Shown: positions 17,894-26,140, counted from the stretch's first letter. The stretch: 32,765 nt of DNA from Xanthomonas cissicola (GCF_008801575.1 NZ_VZPL01000051.1:1-32765); one strand, 5' to 3'. Notes: a model not told the origin generated them from the sequence alone. Translations and numbers: made by a program.

Positions 17894-18124
17894 GTGGCCG
17901 CGCTCAAGTGGATGGTCTACGGGCGCTCACCGAGCCTGGATACCTTCTGGGATGACGCACTCAACCTTGGGCGCGTGCCGGCCACCGACTACCGCGCACG
18001 TGGGCCGCAGCACGAACCGGAGGTCGTCTATTTCGATCGCTGGGAAGGTCTGGTGCCGACCTGGCGCGCCGCGAGCTTCGAAGCCTTCTTCGCAGTGCTG
18101 CGTCAGGCCGAGCTTGATGTCTAA
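17894..18124 (+). CDS. small conserved-looking protein of unknown function
   Basis: A 76-residue frame starting with GTG at 17894, two bases after the kup stop. I do not recognise the family. It has many aromatic and acidic residues (KWMVYGRSPSLDTFW, VVYFDRWEGLVPTW), no cysteines, no signal peptide and no membrane segment, so it is a small soluble cytosolic protein if real. Codon composition looks like its neighbours. Tight spacing to kup and a 39-bp gap to ruvB suggest translation as part of a kup-ruvB transcript. A role with Kup or RuvB is only a guess. Confidence 0.6.
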   Translation: MAALKWMVYGRSPSLDTFWDDALNLGRVPATDYRARGPQHEPEVVYFDRWEGLVPTWRAASFEAFFAVLRQAELDV

Positions 18125-18163
18125 ATGTTGGGCCATCCGCGCGCGGCATGAGAAGATGGCCGG

Positions 18164-19204
18164 ATGACTGAGCAGCGCATCATCGCCAGCAGCTCCACCC
18201 GCGAAGACGACGCCGCCGATGCGAGCATTCGTCCCAAGCGCCTGGCCGATTATCTCGGTCAGCAGCCGGTGCGCGAGCAGATGGAGATCTACATCCAGGC
18301 GGCCAAGGCGCGTGGCGAGGCGATGGATCATGTGCTGATCTTCGGCCCGCCGGGTCTCGGCAAGACCACGCTCAGTCACGTCATCGCCAACGAGCTGGGC
18401 GTGAGCCTACGCGTGACCTCCGGCCCGGTGATCGAAAAGGCCGGCGATCTCGCGGCGTTGTTGACCAACCTGCAGCCGCACGATGTGTTGTTCATCGACG
18501 AAATCCATCGCCTCTCGCCGGTGGTGGAGGAAGTGCTGTATCCGGCAATGGAAGATTTCCAGATCGACATCATGATCGGCGACGGCCCGGCCGCGCGTTC
18601 GATCAAGATCGACCTGCCGCCGTTCACCTTGATCGGTGCCACCACGCGTGCCGGATTGCTGACCGCACCGCTGCGCGACCGCTTCGGCATCGTGCAGCGG
18701 CTGGAGTTCTATTCCCCGCAGGAACTGACCCGCATCGTGATCCGCTCGGCGGCGATTCTCGGCATCGACTGCACGGCCGAAGGTGCGGCGGAAATCGCAC
18801 GCCGTGCGCGCGGCACCCCGCGTATCGCCAACCGCTTGCTGCGTCGCGTGCGCGACTACGCCCAGGTCAAGGCGGCCGGGCATATCGATCTGCCGGTGGC
18901 GCAGGCGGCCATGCAGATGCTCAAGGTCGACCCGGAAGGCTTTGACGAGCTCGACCGCCGCATGTTGCGCACCATCGTCGAACACTTCGACGGCGGCCCG
19001 GTCGGCGTGGAATCGCTGGCCGCCTCGCTGTCGGAAGAGCGCGGCACGCTGGAAGATGTGATCGAGCCGTACCTGATCCAGCAGGGCTTCCTGATCCGCA
19101 CCGCGCGCGGCCGCATGGTCACGCCCAAGGCCTATCTGCACCTGGGCCTGAAACCGCCGCGCGAGCGCGCCCCGGGCATCGGCGAACCGGGAGACCTGTT
19201 TTGA
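18164..19204 (+). CDS. ruvB: Holliday junction branch-migration ATPase RuvB
   Basis: The 346-residue AAA+ motor forms hexamers on either side of RuvA and pumps DNA through the junction. Walker A is GPPGLGKT (61-68), Walker B is LFIDEIH (with D112-E113), sensor 1 is GATTR (158-162), and the arginine-finger region follows (APLRDRFGI). The C-terminal winged helix contains the family signature [17 protein letters not shown]. Length is typical. The gene is on the same strand as ruvC and ruvA but separated from them by kup and a small ORF. The ybgC/tol operon begins about 50 bp later. Confidence 0.98.
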   Translation: MTEQRIIASSSTREDDAADASIRPKRLADYLGQQPVREQMEIYIQAAKARGEAMDHVLIFGPPGLGKTTLSHVIANELGVSLRVTSGPVIEKAGDLAALLTNLQPHDVLFIDEIHRLSPVVEEVLYPAMEDFQIDIMIGDGPAARSIKIDLPPFTLIGATTRAGLLTAPLRDRFGIVQRLEFYSPQELTRIVIRSAAILGIDCTAEGAAEIARRARGTPRIANRLLRRVRDYAQVKAAGHIDLPVAQAAMQMLKVDPEGFDELDRRMLRTIVEHFDGGPVGVESLAASLSEERGTLEDVIEPYLIQQGFLIRTARGRMVTPKAYLHLGLKPPRERAPGIGEPGDLF

Positions 19205-19256
19205 CGACGCTCTGCTGGTCGCCAACCTGGGCCGTCGCGACCGAAGCTCCCTGCCC

Positions 19257-19715
19257 ATGACCATCGAATCCCCATTCCCCAATCCCCAATCCCCGCCGGT
19301 ATTCAGTTGGCCGACACGCGTCTACTGGGAAGATACCGACGCCGGCGGGGTGGTCTACCACGCGCGCTACGTTGCCTTCATGGAACGCGCGCGCACGGAG
19401 TGGATGCGCGCGCTCGGTTACGGGCAGGAGCGTATGCGCCAGGAGCACGACCTGGTGTTTGCGGTTCGCTCGATGCAACTGGATTTCCTCAAGCCGGCCC
19501 GGCTCGACGACGCGCTCTCAGTGTCGGCGGTGTTGCTGCGATGCAGACGGGCCAGCCTGCTGTTCGCGCAATCGGTCCGTCGCGAAGGCGAAGTGCTGCT
19601 GACCGCCGAGGTGCGCATTGCCGCGCTCGGTACCAGCGACTTCCGCCCGCGTGGCATGGACGATGCGCTGTATGACGTGTTGAAAGCTCTAGAAACCCCA
19701 GAATCCGATTACTGA
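19257..19715 (+). CDS. ybgC: acyl-CoA thioesterase YbgC, Tol-Pal associated
   Basis: A 152-residue 4-hydroxybenzoyl-CoA-thioesterase-type hot-dog protein. The catalytic block is RVYWEDTDAGGVVYHARYVAFMERAR with D28 as the likely nucleophile/base. It hydrolyses short-chain acyl-CoA or acyl-ACP in relatives and is the usual first gene of the tol-pal operon. The first 14 codons are unusual: bases 19267-19294 are four tandem ATTCCCC/AATCCCC heptamers that encode a Pro-rich leader not expected in the family. No better start is seen between the array and the conserved domain. tolQ follows after 11 bases. Confidence 0.92.
   Translation: MTIESPFPNPQSPPVFSWPTRVYWEDTDAGGVVYHARYVAFMERARTEWMRALGYGQERMRQEHDLVFAVRSMQLDFLKPARLDDALSVSAVLLRCRRASLLFAQSVRREGEVLLTAEVRIAALGTSDFRPRGMDDALYDVLKALETPESDY
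19267..19294 (+). repeat. heptamer array inside the 5' end of ybgC
   Basis: Four consecutive heptamers (AATCCCC, ATTCCCC, AATCCCC, AATCCCC) of the family seen near ruvC and at 12225. They form part of the ybgC coding frame, so adding or losing one copy (7 bases) would shift the frame. Confidence 0.85.
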
Positions 19716-19726
19716 GGAACGAACGG

Positions 19727-20506
19727 ATGTCGATTGCATTGCTCCTGGCCCTGCAGGACACGGTAGTGGAAGCACTGCCGCAGGACGTCGCCGCTGCCGC
19801 GGCGCAGACCGCCAGCGTGGCGCACAACAGCAGCATCAACTATGTAGACCTGATCCTGCGCGCCAGTATCCCGGTCAAGATCATCGTGCTGCTGCTGCTG
19901 ATCGGCTCGTTCATCAGCTGGGTGATCATTTTCCGCAAGGCGCGTGCGTTCAAGCAGGCCAACCGCGAGGCGGACGAGTTCGAAAACCGCTTCTGGTCCG
20001 GTGCGGATCTGGCCAAGCTGTACGCCTCGGCAACCGACCGCAACCGGACCGTCGGCGGTCTGGAGTCGATGTTCGAAAGTGGCTTTCGCGAGTTCTCGCG
20101 TCTGCGCGACCGCCGCCGTCTGGATGCGCGCGTGCAGTTGGAAGGCGCACAGCGCGCCATGCGCACCGCGTTCACCCGTGAAGTCGATCAGCTCGAACGC
20201 AATCTCGAACTGTTGGCCAACATCGGCTCCACTGCGCCGTACGTCGGCCTGGTCGGTACCGTGTTCGGCATCATGGTGACCATGCACGACATGGTCAGCA
20301 GCGGCGAGCAGGCCGGTATCGCGGCCGTGGCGCCGGGTATCTCCGAAGCGTTGTTCGCCACCGCCATCGGTCTGTTCGTGGCGATTCCGGCCGTGTGGGC
20401 CTACAACCGCTTTACCACCCGCGTGGAACGGCTGTCGGTGCGCTATGAGACCTTCGCCGATGAGTTCAGCTCCATCCTGCAGCGCCAGGCCGGCGCGGAC
20501 GAGTGA
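19727..20506 (+). CDS. tolQ: TolQ, proton-channel subunit of Tol-Pal
   Basis: A 259-residue inner-membrane protein of the TolQ/ExbB/MotA group. Three membrane segments are seen: about 48-69, about 165-187 (STAPYVGLVGTVFGIMVTMH) and about 205-226 (EALFATAIGLFVAIPAVWAY), with a large cytosolic loop between the first two. Thr residues in the last two helices (T178, T212) are those expected to line the proton path. It pairs with TolR to energise TolA. A ribosome site (GAGGAACG) precedes the ATG. The 157-bp gap to tolR is structured and unusually long for this operon. Confidence 0.96.
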   Translation: MSIALLLALQDTVVEALPQDVAAAAAQTASVAHNSSINYVDLILRASIPVKIIVLLLLIGSFISWVIIFRKARAFKQANREADEFENRFWSGADLAKLYASATDRNRTVGGLESMFESGFREFSRLRDRRRLDARVQLEGAQRAMRTAFTREVDQLERNLELLANIGSTAPYVGLVGTVFGIMVTMHDMVSSGEQAGIAAVAPGISEALFATAIGLFVAIPAVWAYNRFTTRVERLSVRYETFADEFSSILQRQAGADE

Positions 20507-20577
20507 TGCGCGCTCCCGGCATGTCCCCGCACGGCGTGACGCGGGAAGTGTCCGGCACGGCCAGTCGCGTCGGTGCA

Positions 20578-20626
20578 CAGTGCCGCGTGCAGGTGTCCCT
20601 TTTCGGGGCACCGTGCAAGCGCACTG
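20578..20626 (+). other. extended imperfect hairpin in the tolQ-tolR gap
   Basis: Nested complementary pieces line up: CAGTGC/GCACTG at the base (20578-20583, 20621-20626), TGCA/TGCA in the middle, and GGTG-CCC/GGGG-CACC near the tip, with a TTTTC loop. It lies about 35 bp upstream of tolR and could tune expression of tolR relative to tolQ by termination, RNA stability or ribosome access. Confidence 0.5.
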
Positions 20627-20663
20627 CCAGCCGGCGCCGAGGACTAATTAGGAACGTTTCGCG

Positions 20664-21113
20664 ATGATTTCCGGTATTTCCCGTCGTAAGAAGCGCAAGC
20701 TCAAATCCGACATCAACGTCGTGCCGTATATCGACGTGATGCTCGTGCTGCTGATCATCTTTATGGTCACCGCACCATTGCTGACCCTGAGCACCGACGT
20801 CAGCCTGCCCAGTTCGCGCGCCAAGGCGCTGGAGAGCAAGCAGGACCCGGTGGTGGTGGTGGTCGCTGCCGATGGCAAATTGGCCCTGCAACTGCCCAAG
20901 GGCAAGCCGCAGGCGATGGACGTGGCCGCGCTGCAGGCGCAGCTGGCTGCCATCGTGGCGCAGGACAAGGACGCACGTGTGGTGGTGGCGGGCGATCGCG
21001 CCGCGCCGTACCAGAAGATCATGGATGCCATCGACGTGCTCAAGCAGGCCAAGGTCGAGAAAGTGGGCCTGATTTCCGACTCCGGCGGCACCGCAGGCAG
21101 CGATGCACGCTGA
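20664..21113 (+). CDS. tolR: TolR, Tol-Pal motor subunit
   Basis: A 149-residue ExbD/TolR-family protein with one membrane helix and a periplasmic domain. The helix contains the proton-carrying aspartate D24 in PYIDVMLVLLIIFMVTAPLL, preceded by a basic cytosolic segment (RRKKRKLKSD). The periplasmic part shows the VVVAGDRAAPYQKIMDAIDVLKQA region that binds peptidoglycan in relatives. A ribosome site (AGGAACG) sits before the ATG. Its last 11 bases overlap tolA, implying coupled translation. Confidence 0.95.
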   Translation: MISGISRRKKRKLKSDINVVPYIDVMLVLLIIFMVTAPLLTLSTDVSLPSSRAKALESKQDPVVVVVAADGKLALQLPKGKPQAMDVAALQAQLAAIVAQDKDARVVVAGDRAAPYQKIMDAIDVLKQAKVEKVGLISDSGGTAGSDAR

Positions 21114-22143
21114 CGCACTCCCCACGCAAGCGGCGCGCGATGACGGCTGGTTTCGACCGGTCGTCCTGGCGTTGGTCGTGCACGTCCTGGTCGCGCTGGT
21201 GTTTATCGCCGGCTGGCTGTGGTCGCCCGAACGCTCGGTGGAACCGGCCGCAGGCGATCCCAGCATGGAAGCTTCGCTGGACGTGTCAGCTGCCGAGGCG
21301 CGGGTTGCGCGCCAGGCACTGAAAGCCACGCCGGTCGAAACGCCGCCCCCGCCCGCGCCGTTGCCCGAACCCGCGCCGGAAGACAGCGTGCCACCGCCGC
21401 AGCCGATCCCCGAGCCGCGCCCGCAGGATGCGCCCACGCCGCAGCAGGCGCAGGCACAGGAGCGCGTCGCCCAGCCCGACAAGGTCGACCAGGAGCGCGT
21501 GGATGCACTGGCCATTTCCGCCGAAAAGGCCAAGCAGGAACAGGAAGCCAAGCGGCGCCAGGAGCAGATCGACCTGACCGAGCGCAAACGCCAGGAAGAG
21601 GCCGAGCAGAAATTGCGCCTCGCCAAGCAGCAGGAAGAAGCCGACGCCAAGAAGAAGCAGGCGGCTGCACGGCAGGCGGCGGAAGAAGCCGAACGCCAGA
21701 AGAAGATCGCCGACATCCGTCGTCAGCGCGCGCAAGCCGATAAGGAAATGGCGCTCGCCGAGCAGAAGCTGCGCCAGGTCGCCGCCGCACGTGCGCAGCA
21801 GGCCTCCGCGGCCGCCGCGACCAGCGCGCAGCCGACCGCAGGGCAGGGCGGTACCAGCACCGACCTGTCGGCCAAGTACGCCGCGGCGATTCAACAGAAA
21901 GTGTTGGCGCAGTGGGTGCGTCCGCCGTCGGTGCCGCCAGGCCAGAAATGCACCATCAACATCCGCCAGTTGCCGGGCGGCAGCGTGATGGAGGCCAAGG
22001 TGGCGCCGGGCTGCCCCTACGACGAGGCTGGCCAGCGTTCGATCGAAGCCGCCGTACTGAGCGCCCAGCCATTGCCTTACCGCGGATTCGAATCGGTGTT
22101 TCAGCGCAACCTGACCTTTGTGTTCACTGCGCAGGATCAGTAA
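21103..22143 (+). CDS. tolA: TolA, periplasm-spanning Tol-Pal linker
   Basis: A 346-residue protein. Residues about 20-40 form the single membrane anchor (VLALVVHVLVALVFIAGWLW), with TolQR contacts expected there. A Pro-rich stretch (about 65-115) is followed by a long charged coiled coil rich in Ala, Glu, Lys and Gln (about 125-235). The C-terminal domain starts near residue 255 (DLSAKYAAAIQQKVLAQWVRP) and includes a cysteine pair (C284, C303 region) and FQRNLTFVF at the end. This domain contacts Pal and TolB in relatives. It overlaps tolR and is followed by a hairpin before tolB. Confidence 0.94.
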   Translation: MHADALPTQAARDDGWFRPVVLALVVHVLVALVFIAGWLWSPERSVEPAAGDPSMEASLDVSAAEARVARQALKATPVETPPPPAPLPEPAPEDSVPPPQPIPEPRPQDAPTPQQAQAQERVAQPDKVDQERVDALAISAEKAKQEQEAKRRQEQIDLTERKRQEEAEQKLRLAKQQEEADAKKKQAAARQAAEEAERQKKIADIRRQRAQADKEMALAEQKLRQVAAARAQQASAAAATSAQPTAGQGGTSTDLSAKYAAAIQQKVLAQWVRPPSVPPGQKCTINIRQLPGGSVMEAKVAPGCPYDEAGQRSIEAAVLSAQPLPYRGFESVFQRNLTFVFTAQDQ

Positions 22144-22152
22144 CCGTCGTCG

Positions 22153-22180
22153 GGCTGCGGCTGCCACTGGCGCCGCAGCC
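22153..22180 (+). terminator. hairpin downstream of tolA
   Basis: GGCTGCGGC (22153-22161) pairs with GCCGCAGCC (22172-22180) across a 10-base loop, 10 bases after the tolA stop. It lacks a T-run. With the 185-bp gap it could partly separate tolQRA from tolB-pal-cpoB. Confidence 0.45.
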
Positions 22181-22328
22181 TGATGCCCCCAGGTGATGCC
22201 CTTGGGGCTGTGCATGTCGCTACACGATCGCTCGCTCCGTTTTCACGTCACCTCATTCACGATTGCGAGTATGTTCACTCGTTGATTGCTATCCCTTGCA
22301 CACTTTTCCTGCCCGATCCGAGCCGTCC

Positions 22329-23648
22329 ATGAAAAAACCGCTGCGTTGGCTAGCTGCCTTGACCGCCCTGTTGTTGCCGCTGAGCGCGCTCGCGCAGCAG
22401 CAAGGTCTCACCATCGATATCGTCGGCGGTAGCGCGTCTGCCACGCCGATCGCCGTCATTCCGATGCCGTATCAGGGCTCGGGCACCGCGCCGCAGACCG
22501 ACGTGTCCGCCGTGGTCGGCGCCGACCTGGATCGTTCCGGCCAGTTCCGCACGCTGCCGGCCGCGCAGATCGTCGAAAAACCGACCCGTGGCACCGAGGT
22601 GCAGTTCCAGACTTGGCGCACCCTCAAGCAGAACTACATCGTGGTCGGCCGCGTCATGGATGCCGGCGAAGGCGCATACCGGGTCGAATACGAATTGTTC
22701 GACGTGGCCAAGGGCGAGCGCATGCTTGGCCTGGCGATGACGGCGCGTGCCAACGCAATGCGCGATGTTTCGCACCAGATGGCCGATGCCATCTACGAAA
22801 AGATCACTGGCGTACGCGGCGCCTTCTGGACCCGCATTGCCTACGTGACCGCCAGCGGCAAGGGCGGCGCCATGCGTTATGCGCTGATGGTGGCCGACTC
22901 GGATGGCTACAATCCGCAGACCATCGTGCGTTCGGCCGAGCCGCTGCTGTCGCCGAACTGGAGCCCGGACGGCAAAAAGCTGGCCTACGTGAGCTTCGAG
23001 CGCGGCAACTCGTCGATCTATCTGCAGGACATCGCCACCGGCGCACGCGAACTGGTCTCCAGCTTCCGCGGCATCAACGGCGCGCCGTCGTTTTCGCCGG
23101 ACGGACGTCGCCTGGCGCTGGCGTTGTCGCGTAGCGGCAACCCGGAAATTTATGTGATGGACCTGGGAAGCAAGCAGCTGACCCAGCTCACCAACCACTT
23201 CGGCATCGACACCGAGCCGACCTGGGCGCCGGATGGCGGCAGCATCTACTTCACCTCCGATCGCGGCGGTCGTCCGCAGATCTATCAGGTGGCAGCCAGC
23301 GGCGGCAGCGCCAACCGCGTGACCTTCCAGGGCAACTACAACGCCACCGCCAGCGTGTCGTTCGACGGCAAGAAGATTGCCGTGGCACAGGGCAGCGGCA
23401 ATACCTACCGCATCGCGATGATGGACCGCAGCCTGGGTTCGCCGAGCTGGAGCACGCTGTCGCCGGGTTCTCTGGACGAATCGCCGAGCTTTGCGCCTAA
23501 CGCCAGCATGGTGTTGTACGCCGCACGCGAAGGTGGCCGTGGCGTGCTGTACGCGGTCTCTTCCGACGCTCGGGTCCGCCAGCGCCTGGTACTGGCCGAC
23601 GGCGATGTGAGAGAACCCGCATGGGGGCCTTACCGAACCGCGCATTAA
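22329..23648 (+). CDS. tolB: TolB, periplasmic beta-propeller
   Basis: A 439-residue exported protein. The signal peptide is residues 1-22, ending ALA before QQQ. The N-terminal domain (about 23-165) is followed by a six-bladed propeller, seen as repeated motifs: PNWSPDGKKLAYVSFE, PSFSPDGRRLALALS, PTWAPDGGSIYFTSD, VSFDGKKIAVAQG and PSFAPNASMVLYAARE. The propeller binds Pal and the N-terminal end signals to TolA. The open frame extends 22 codons upstream, but ATG 22329 with its Lys-rich start (MKKPLRW) is the proper signal-peptide start. Confidence 0.96.
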   Translation: MKKPLRWLAALTALLLPLSALAQQQGLTIDIVGGSASATPIAVIPMPYQGSGTAPQTDVSAVVGADLDRSGQFRTLPAAQIVEKPTRGTEVQFQTWRTLKQNYIVVGRVMDAGEGAYRVEYELFDVAKGERMLGLAMTARANAMRDVSHQMADAIYEKITGVRGAFWTRIAYVTASGKGGAMRYALMVADSDGYNPQTIVRSAEPLLSPNWSPDGKKLAYVSFERGNSSIYLQDIATGARELVSSFRGINGAPSFSPDGRRLALALSRSGNPEIYVMDLGSKQLTQLTNHFGIDTEPTWAPDGGSIYFTSDRGGRPQIYQVAASGGSANRVTFQGNYNATASVSFDGKKIAVAQGSGNTYRIAMMDRSLGSPSWSTLSPGSLDESPSFAPNASMVLYAAREGGRGVLYAVSSDARVRQRLVLADGDVREPAWGPYRTAH

Positions 23649-23651
23649 TGT

Positions 23652-23657
23652 TAATAT
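23652..23657 (+). promoter_or_regulatory. possible pal promoter (-10 TAATAT)
   Basis: An AT-rich island (ATTAATGTTAATATTTC) lies between tolB and pal in otherwise GC-rich DNA. TAATAT is a near-consensus -10; the matching -35 (CTTACC at 23629-23634) is weak. It would let pal and cpoB be made in excess of the upstream Tol proteins. Confidence 0.35.
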
Positions 23658-23705
23658 TTCGCTGCGTTAAACCACTCATTGGCCCAGAGCCTCCATAGGT
23701 ACCCC

Positions 23706-24224
23706 ATGAACAAGTCCACCCGCGTCTTGCTTGTCTCCCTGCTGTCCGTTGCTGTGCTGGCTGGTTGCTCGAAGAAGGTGAAGGAAACTCCGCCTCCTGC
23801 GACCGATACCACCGCTGGTTCCTCGGTTCCCACCGGCCCGTCCACCTCTGGCCTGTACGGTCCGGGCGACCTGGATACCGATGCCTGCCTGCGTCAGCGC
23901 GTTGTTTACTTCGATCTGGATCAGGACTCCCTGAAGCCGGAATTCCAGGCCATCATGGCTTGCCACGCCAAGTACCTGCGTGACCGTCCTTCCTCGCGCA
24001 TCACCCTGCAGGGCAATGCTGACGAGCGCGGTTCGCGTGAATACAACATGGGTCTGGGCGAGCGTCGCGGCAATGCCGTGTCGTCCTCGCTGCAGGCTGC
24101 CGGCGGCTCGGCCAGCCAGCTGACCGTGGTCAGCTACGGCGAAGAGCGTCCGGTCTGCACCGAGTCGAACGAGTCCTGCTGGTCGCAGAACCGCCGCGTC
24201 GAAATCGTGTACACGGCTCAGTAA
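23706..24224 (+). CDS. pal: Pal, peptidoglycan-associated lipoprotein
   Basis: A 172-residue outer-membrane lipoprotein. The lipobox is LAG-C21. A linker of about 35 residues rich in Pro, Thr and Ser precedes an OmpA-like peptidoglycan-binding domain (VVYFDLDQDSLKPEF, then GNADERGSREYNMGLGERR). It ties the outer membrane to the wall and binds TolB/TolA during constriction. Start taken at ATG 23706 because a signal peptide must begin there; an in-frame ATG at 23679 would add nine residues. Extra cysteines (C48, C73, C156, C162 region) may form disulfides. cpoB follows after six bases. Confidence 0.96.
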   Translation: MNKSTRVLLVSLLSVAVLAGCSKKVKETPPPATDTTAGSSVPTGPSTSGLYGPGDLDTDACLRQRVVYFDLDQDSLKPEFQAIMACHAKYLRDRPSSRITLQGNADERGSREYNMGLGERRGNAVSSSLQAAGGSASQLTVVSYGEERPVCTESNESCWSQNRRVEIVYTAQ

Positions 24225-24230
24225 GAAGCG

Positions 24231-25049
24231 ATGCGCTTTCGGGTGACATCCCTGTTCGTCGCGGCGGCCCTTGTGGTCGCCGCGCCGGCATACGCCCAGC
24301 GAGCCAGTCTCGCTGATCGTGTGGCCGTGCTCGAGCAGCAGCAGGCCAATAGTCAGGCCAATAACGATCTCCTCAATCAGCTGCAGCAGGCGCGTTCGGA
24401 CCTGCAGGCGTTGCGGTCGACCGTCGAACAGCTGCAGCACGACAATGAGCAATTCAAGCAGCAGTCCAAGGACCAGTATCTGGACCTGGATGGACGCTTG
24501 AACCGGTTGGAAGGCGCAGGTGGCGCAACTCCGCCATTGCCCCCAGCGACCGGCAACGTGACCCCGGCCCCGGCACCCGCCGCGCGGCCCGCAGCGGCGG
24601 CAACTTCCGAGAAGCCGCCCACCGTCCACGGCGACCCAGGCACCCTGGCCGTCAGCAACGACGAACGTACTGCGTACAACGTAGCGTTCGATGCGTTGAA
24701 GAACGGCAAATACGACGATGCGTCGCAGCTGTTCCTGAGCTTTCTGGAGCTCTATCCCAACGGCGTCTATACCCCCAATGCCTTGTATTGGCTGGGCGAG
24801 AGTTATTACGCCACCCGTAATTTCCAGCTTGCCGAGGCGCAGTTCCGCGATCTCGTCAGCCGTTATCCCACGCATGACAAGGCCGCCGGCGGCTTGTTGA
24901 AGCTTGGCCTGTCGCAGCATGGCGAAGGCAAGAACAACGAGGCCCAGCAGACCTTGCAGCAGGTCGCTTCGCAGTACCCTGGCTCCGACGCGGCACGCGT
25001 TGCGCAGGAGCGCCTGCAGTCCATCCGTCTCGGCCAGCAACTGCGCTGA
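24231..25049 (+). CDS. cpoB: CpoB (YbgF), Tol-Pal coordinator
   Basis: A 272-residue periplasmic protein. The signal peptide ends at AYA-Q23. Residues about 25-85 form a trimerising coiled coil (LADRVAVLEQQQANSQ... with heptad Leu/Val). A Pro/Ala linker (about 96-125) leads to TPR repeats from about residue 145 (AYNVAFDALKNGKYDDASQ, then PNALYWLGESYYATRNF, and AAGGLLKLGLSQHGEGK). In relatives CpoB links Tol-Pal constriction to peptidoglycan synthase PBP1B. Six bases from pal, so it is co-transcribed. Confidence 0.95.
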   Translation: MRFRVTSLFVAAALVVAAPAYAQRASLADRVAVLEQQQANSQANNDLLNQLQQARSDLQALRSTVEQLQHDNEQFKQQSKDQYLDLDGRLNRLEGAGGATPPLPPATGNVTPAPAPAARPAAAATSEKPPTVHGDPGTLAVSNDERTAYNVAFDALKNGKYDDASQLFLSFLELYPNGVYTPNALYWLGESYYATRNFQLAEAQFRDLVSRYPTHDKAAGGLLKLGLSQHGEGKNNEAQQTLQQVASQYPGSDAARVAQERLQSIRLGQQLR

Positions 25050-25091
25050 GCCTGCGCGTCTGTGCCTGTGGGCACGGCGCATACTTTGCCC

Positions 25092-25775
25092 ATGAACGCC
25101 GCCGCCGTCCCCAGCGAGATCGTCCAATCGCCATTGCCGCGATTGAAGATCACCGAAATCTTTTTGTCCCTGCAAGGCGAAGCCGAAGCGGCCGGCTGGC
25201 CGACGGTATTCGTGCGGCTGACCGGCTGCCCGCTGCGTTGCCACTATTGCGACACCGCCTACGCGTTCCATGGCGGGCAGTGGCATGACATCGACGCGAT
25301 CGTTGCCGAAGTTGCCAGCCACGGCGTGCGCCATGTCTGCGTGACTGGCGGCGAGCCGTTGGCGCAGAAGCGCTGCCTGGTGCTGCTGCAGAAGCTGTGC
25401 GATGCCGGCTTCGATGTTTCGCTGGAGACATCCGGTGCGCTGGACGTGTCTGCCGTCGATTCGCGCGTCTCGCGCGTGGTCGACATCAAGACGCCCGCAT
25501 CCGGCGAGGAGGCACGCAATCGCTGGGAAAACCTCCCGCTGCTGACCGCGCGCGACCAGATCAAGTTCGTGATCTGCAGCCGCGCCGACTACGAATGGTC
25601 GCGCGAGATCGTGGCCGCGCATGCGCTGGATCGCCGCTGCACGGTGTGGTTTTCGCCCAGCAAAAGCGAGGTGAGCCCGCGCCAGCTGGCCGACTGGATC
25701 GTAGCCGACCGCTTGCCGGTGCGTTTCCAGATGCAGCTGCACAAGCTGCTGTGGAACGACGAGCCTGGGCGTTGA
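25092..25775 (+). CDS. queE: 7-carboxy-7-deazaguanine synthase QueE
   Basis: A 227-residue radical-SAM enzyme that converts 6-carboxy-tetrahydropterin to 7-carboxy-7-deazaguanine, a step toward queuosine. The cluster motif is C46-PLR-C50-HY-C53, preceded by the conserved LSLQGE and FVRLTGC blocks. The SAM-binding GGE motif is in VTGGEPLAQ. Start chosen at ATG 25092 (MNAAAV); the open frame extends ten codons upstream. queC lies nearby on the opposite strand beyond a tRNA gene, so the two pathway genes are clustered but convergent. Confidence 0.95.
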   Translation: MNAAAVPSEIVQSPLPRLKITEIFLSLQGEAEAAGWPTVFVRLTGCPLRCHYCDTAYAFHGGQWHDIDAIVAEVASHGVRHVCVTGGEPLAQKRCLVLLQKLCDAGFDVSLETSGALDVSAVDSRVSRVVDIKTPASGEEARNRWENLPLLTARDQIKFVICSRADYEWSREIVAAHALDRRCTVWFSPSKSEVSPRQLADWIVADRLPVRFQMQLHKLLWNDEPGR

Positions 25776-26017
25776 GGGTCAGGCACGTAGCGCAGCGCAT
25801 CGTGCGACTGACTTGCGCCGACAAAAAGATCTGGACGGTGTCTTGGTCTGCTCAGGCGGCGGGCAATCCCACCAGTGGCAAAGACCCGATAGACGCTACG
25901 CGATGACGTCGCGGCGCATCGGTGCCTGCGCGTTTGCAGGGCAACCGAATACTGCGGAATTTCGGAGCGGATGCCTTCTTGCGGAGCGATGAGGTTCGCT
26001 GAAAGCCTTGCTGGAGA

Positions 26018-26093
26018 TGGTGGGCCGTGATGGATTCGAACCATCGACCAAAAGATTAAAAGTCTTCTGCTCTACCGACTGAGCTAACGGCCC
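26018..26093 (-). tRNA. tRNA-Lys (UUU)
   Basis: The minus strand folds into a complete 76-base tRNA including an encoded CCA end. The acceptor stem GGGCCGT (26087-26093) pairs with ACGGCCC (26022-26028). D-arm GCTC/GAGC, anticodon stem GAAGA/TCTTT with one mismatch-type end pair, anticodon TTT at 26058-26060, and a T-loop GTTCGAATC are all present. This tRNA is not a queuosine target (those have GUN anticodons), so its place between queE and queC is not functional evidence. Confidence 0.97.
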
Positions 26094-26140
26094 ACTGACC
26101 CGACATTGCGTCGGGGTGCGCATTCTACCCTACGCGAGCG

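Noticed and set aside
23676..25742. A 688-codon minus-strand frame spanning pal, cpoB and queE
   Set aside because: Three unmistakable proteins lie on the plus strand; the antisense frame is a base-composition artefact.
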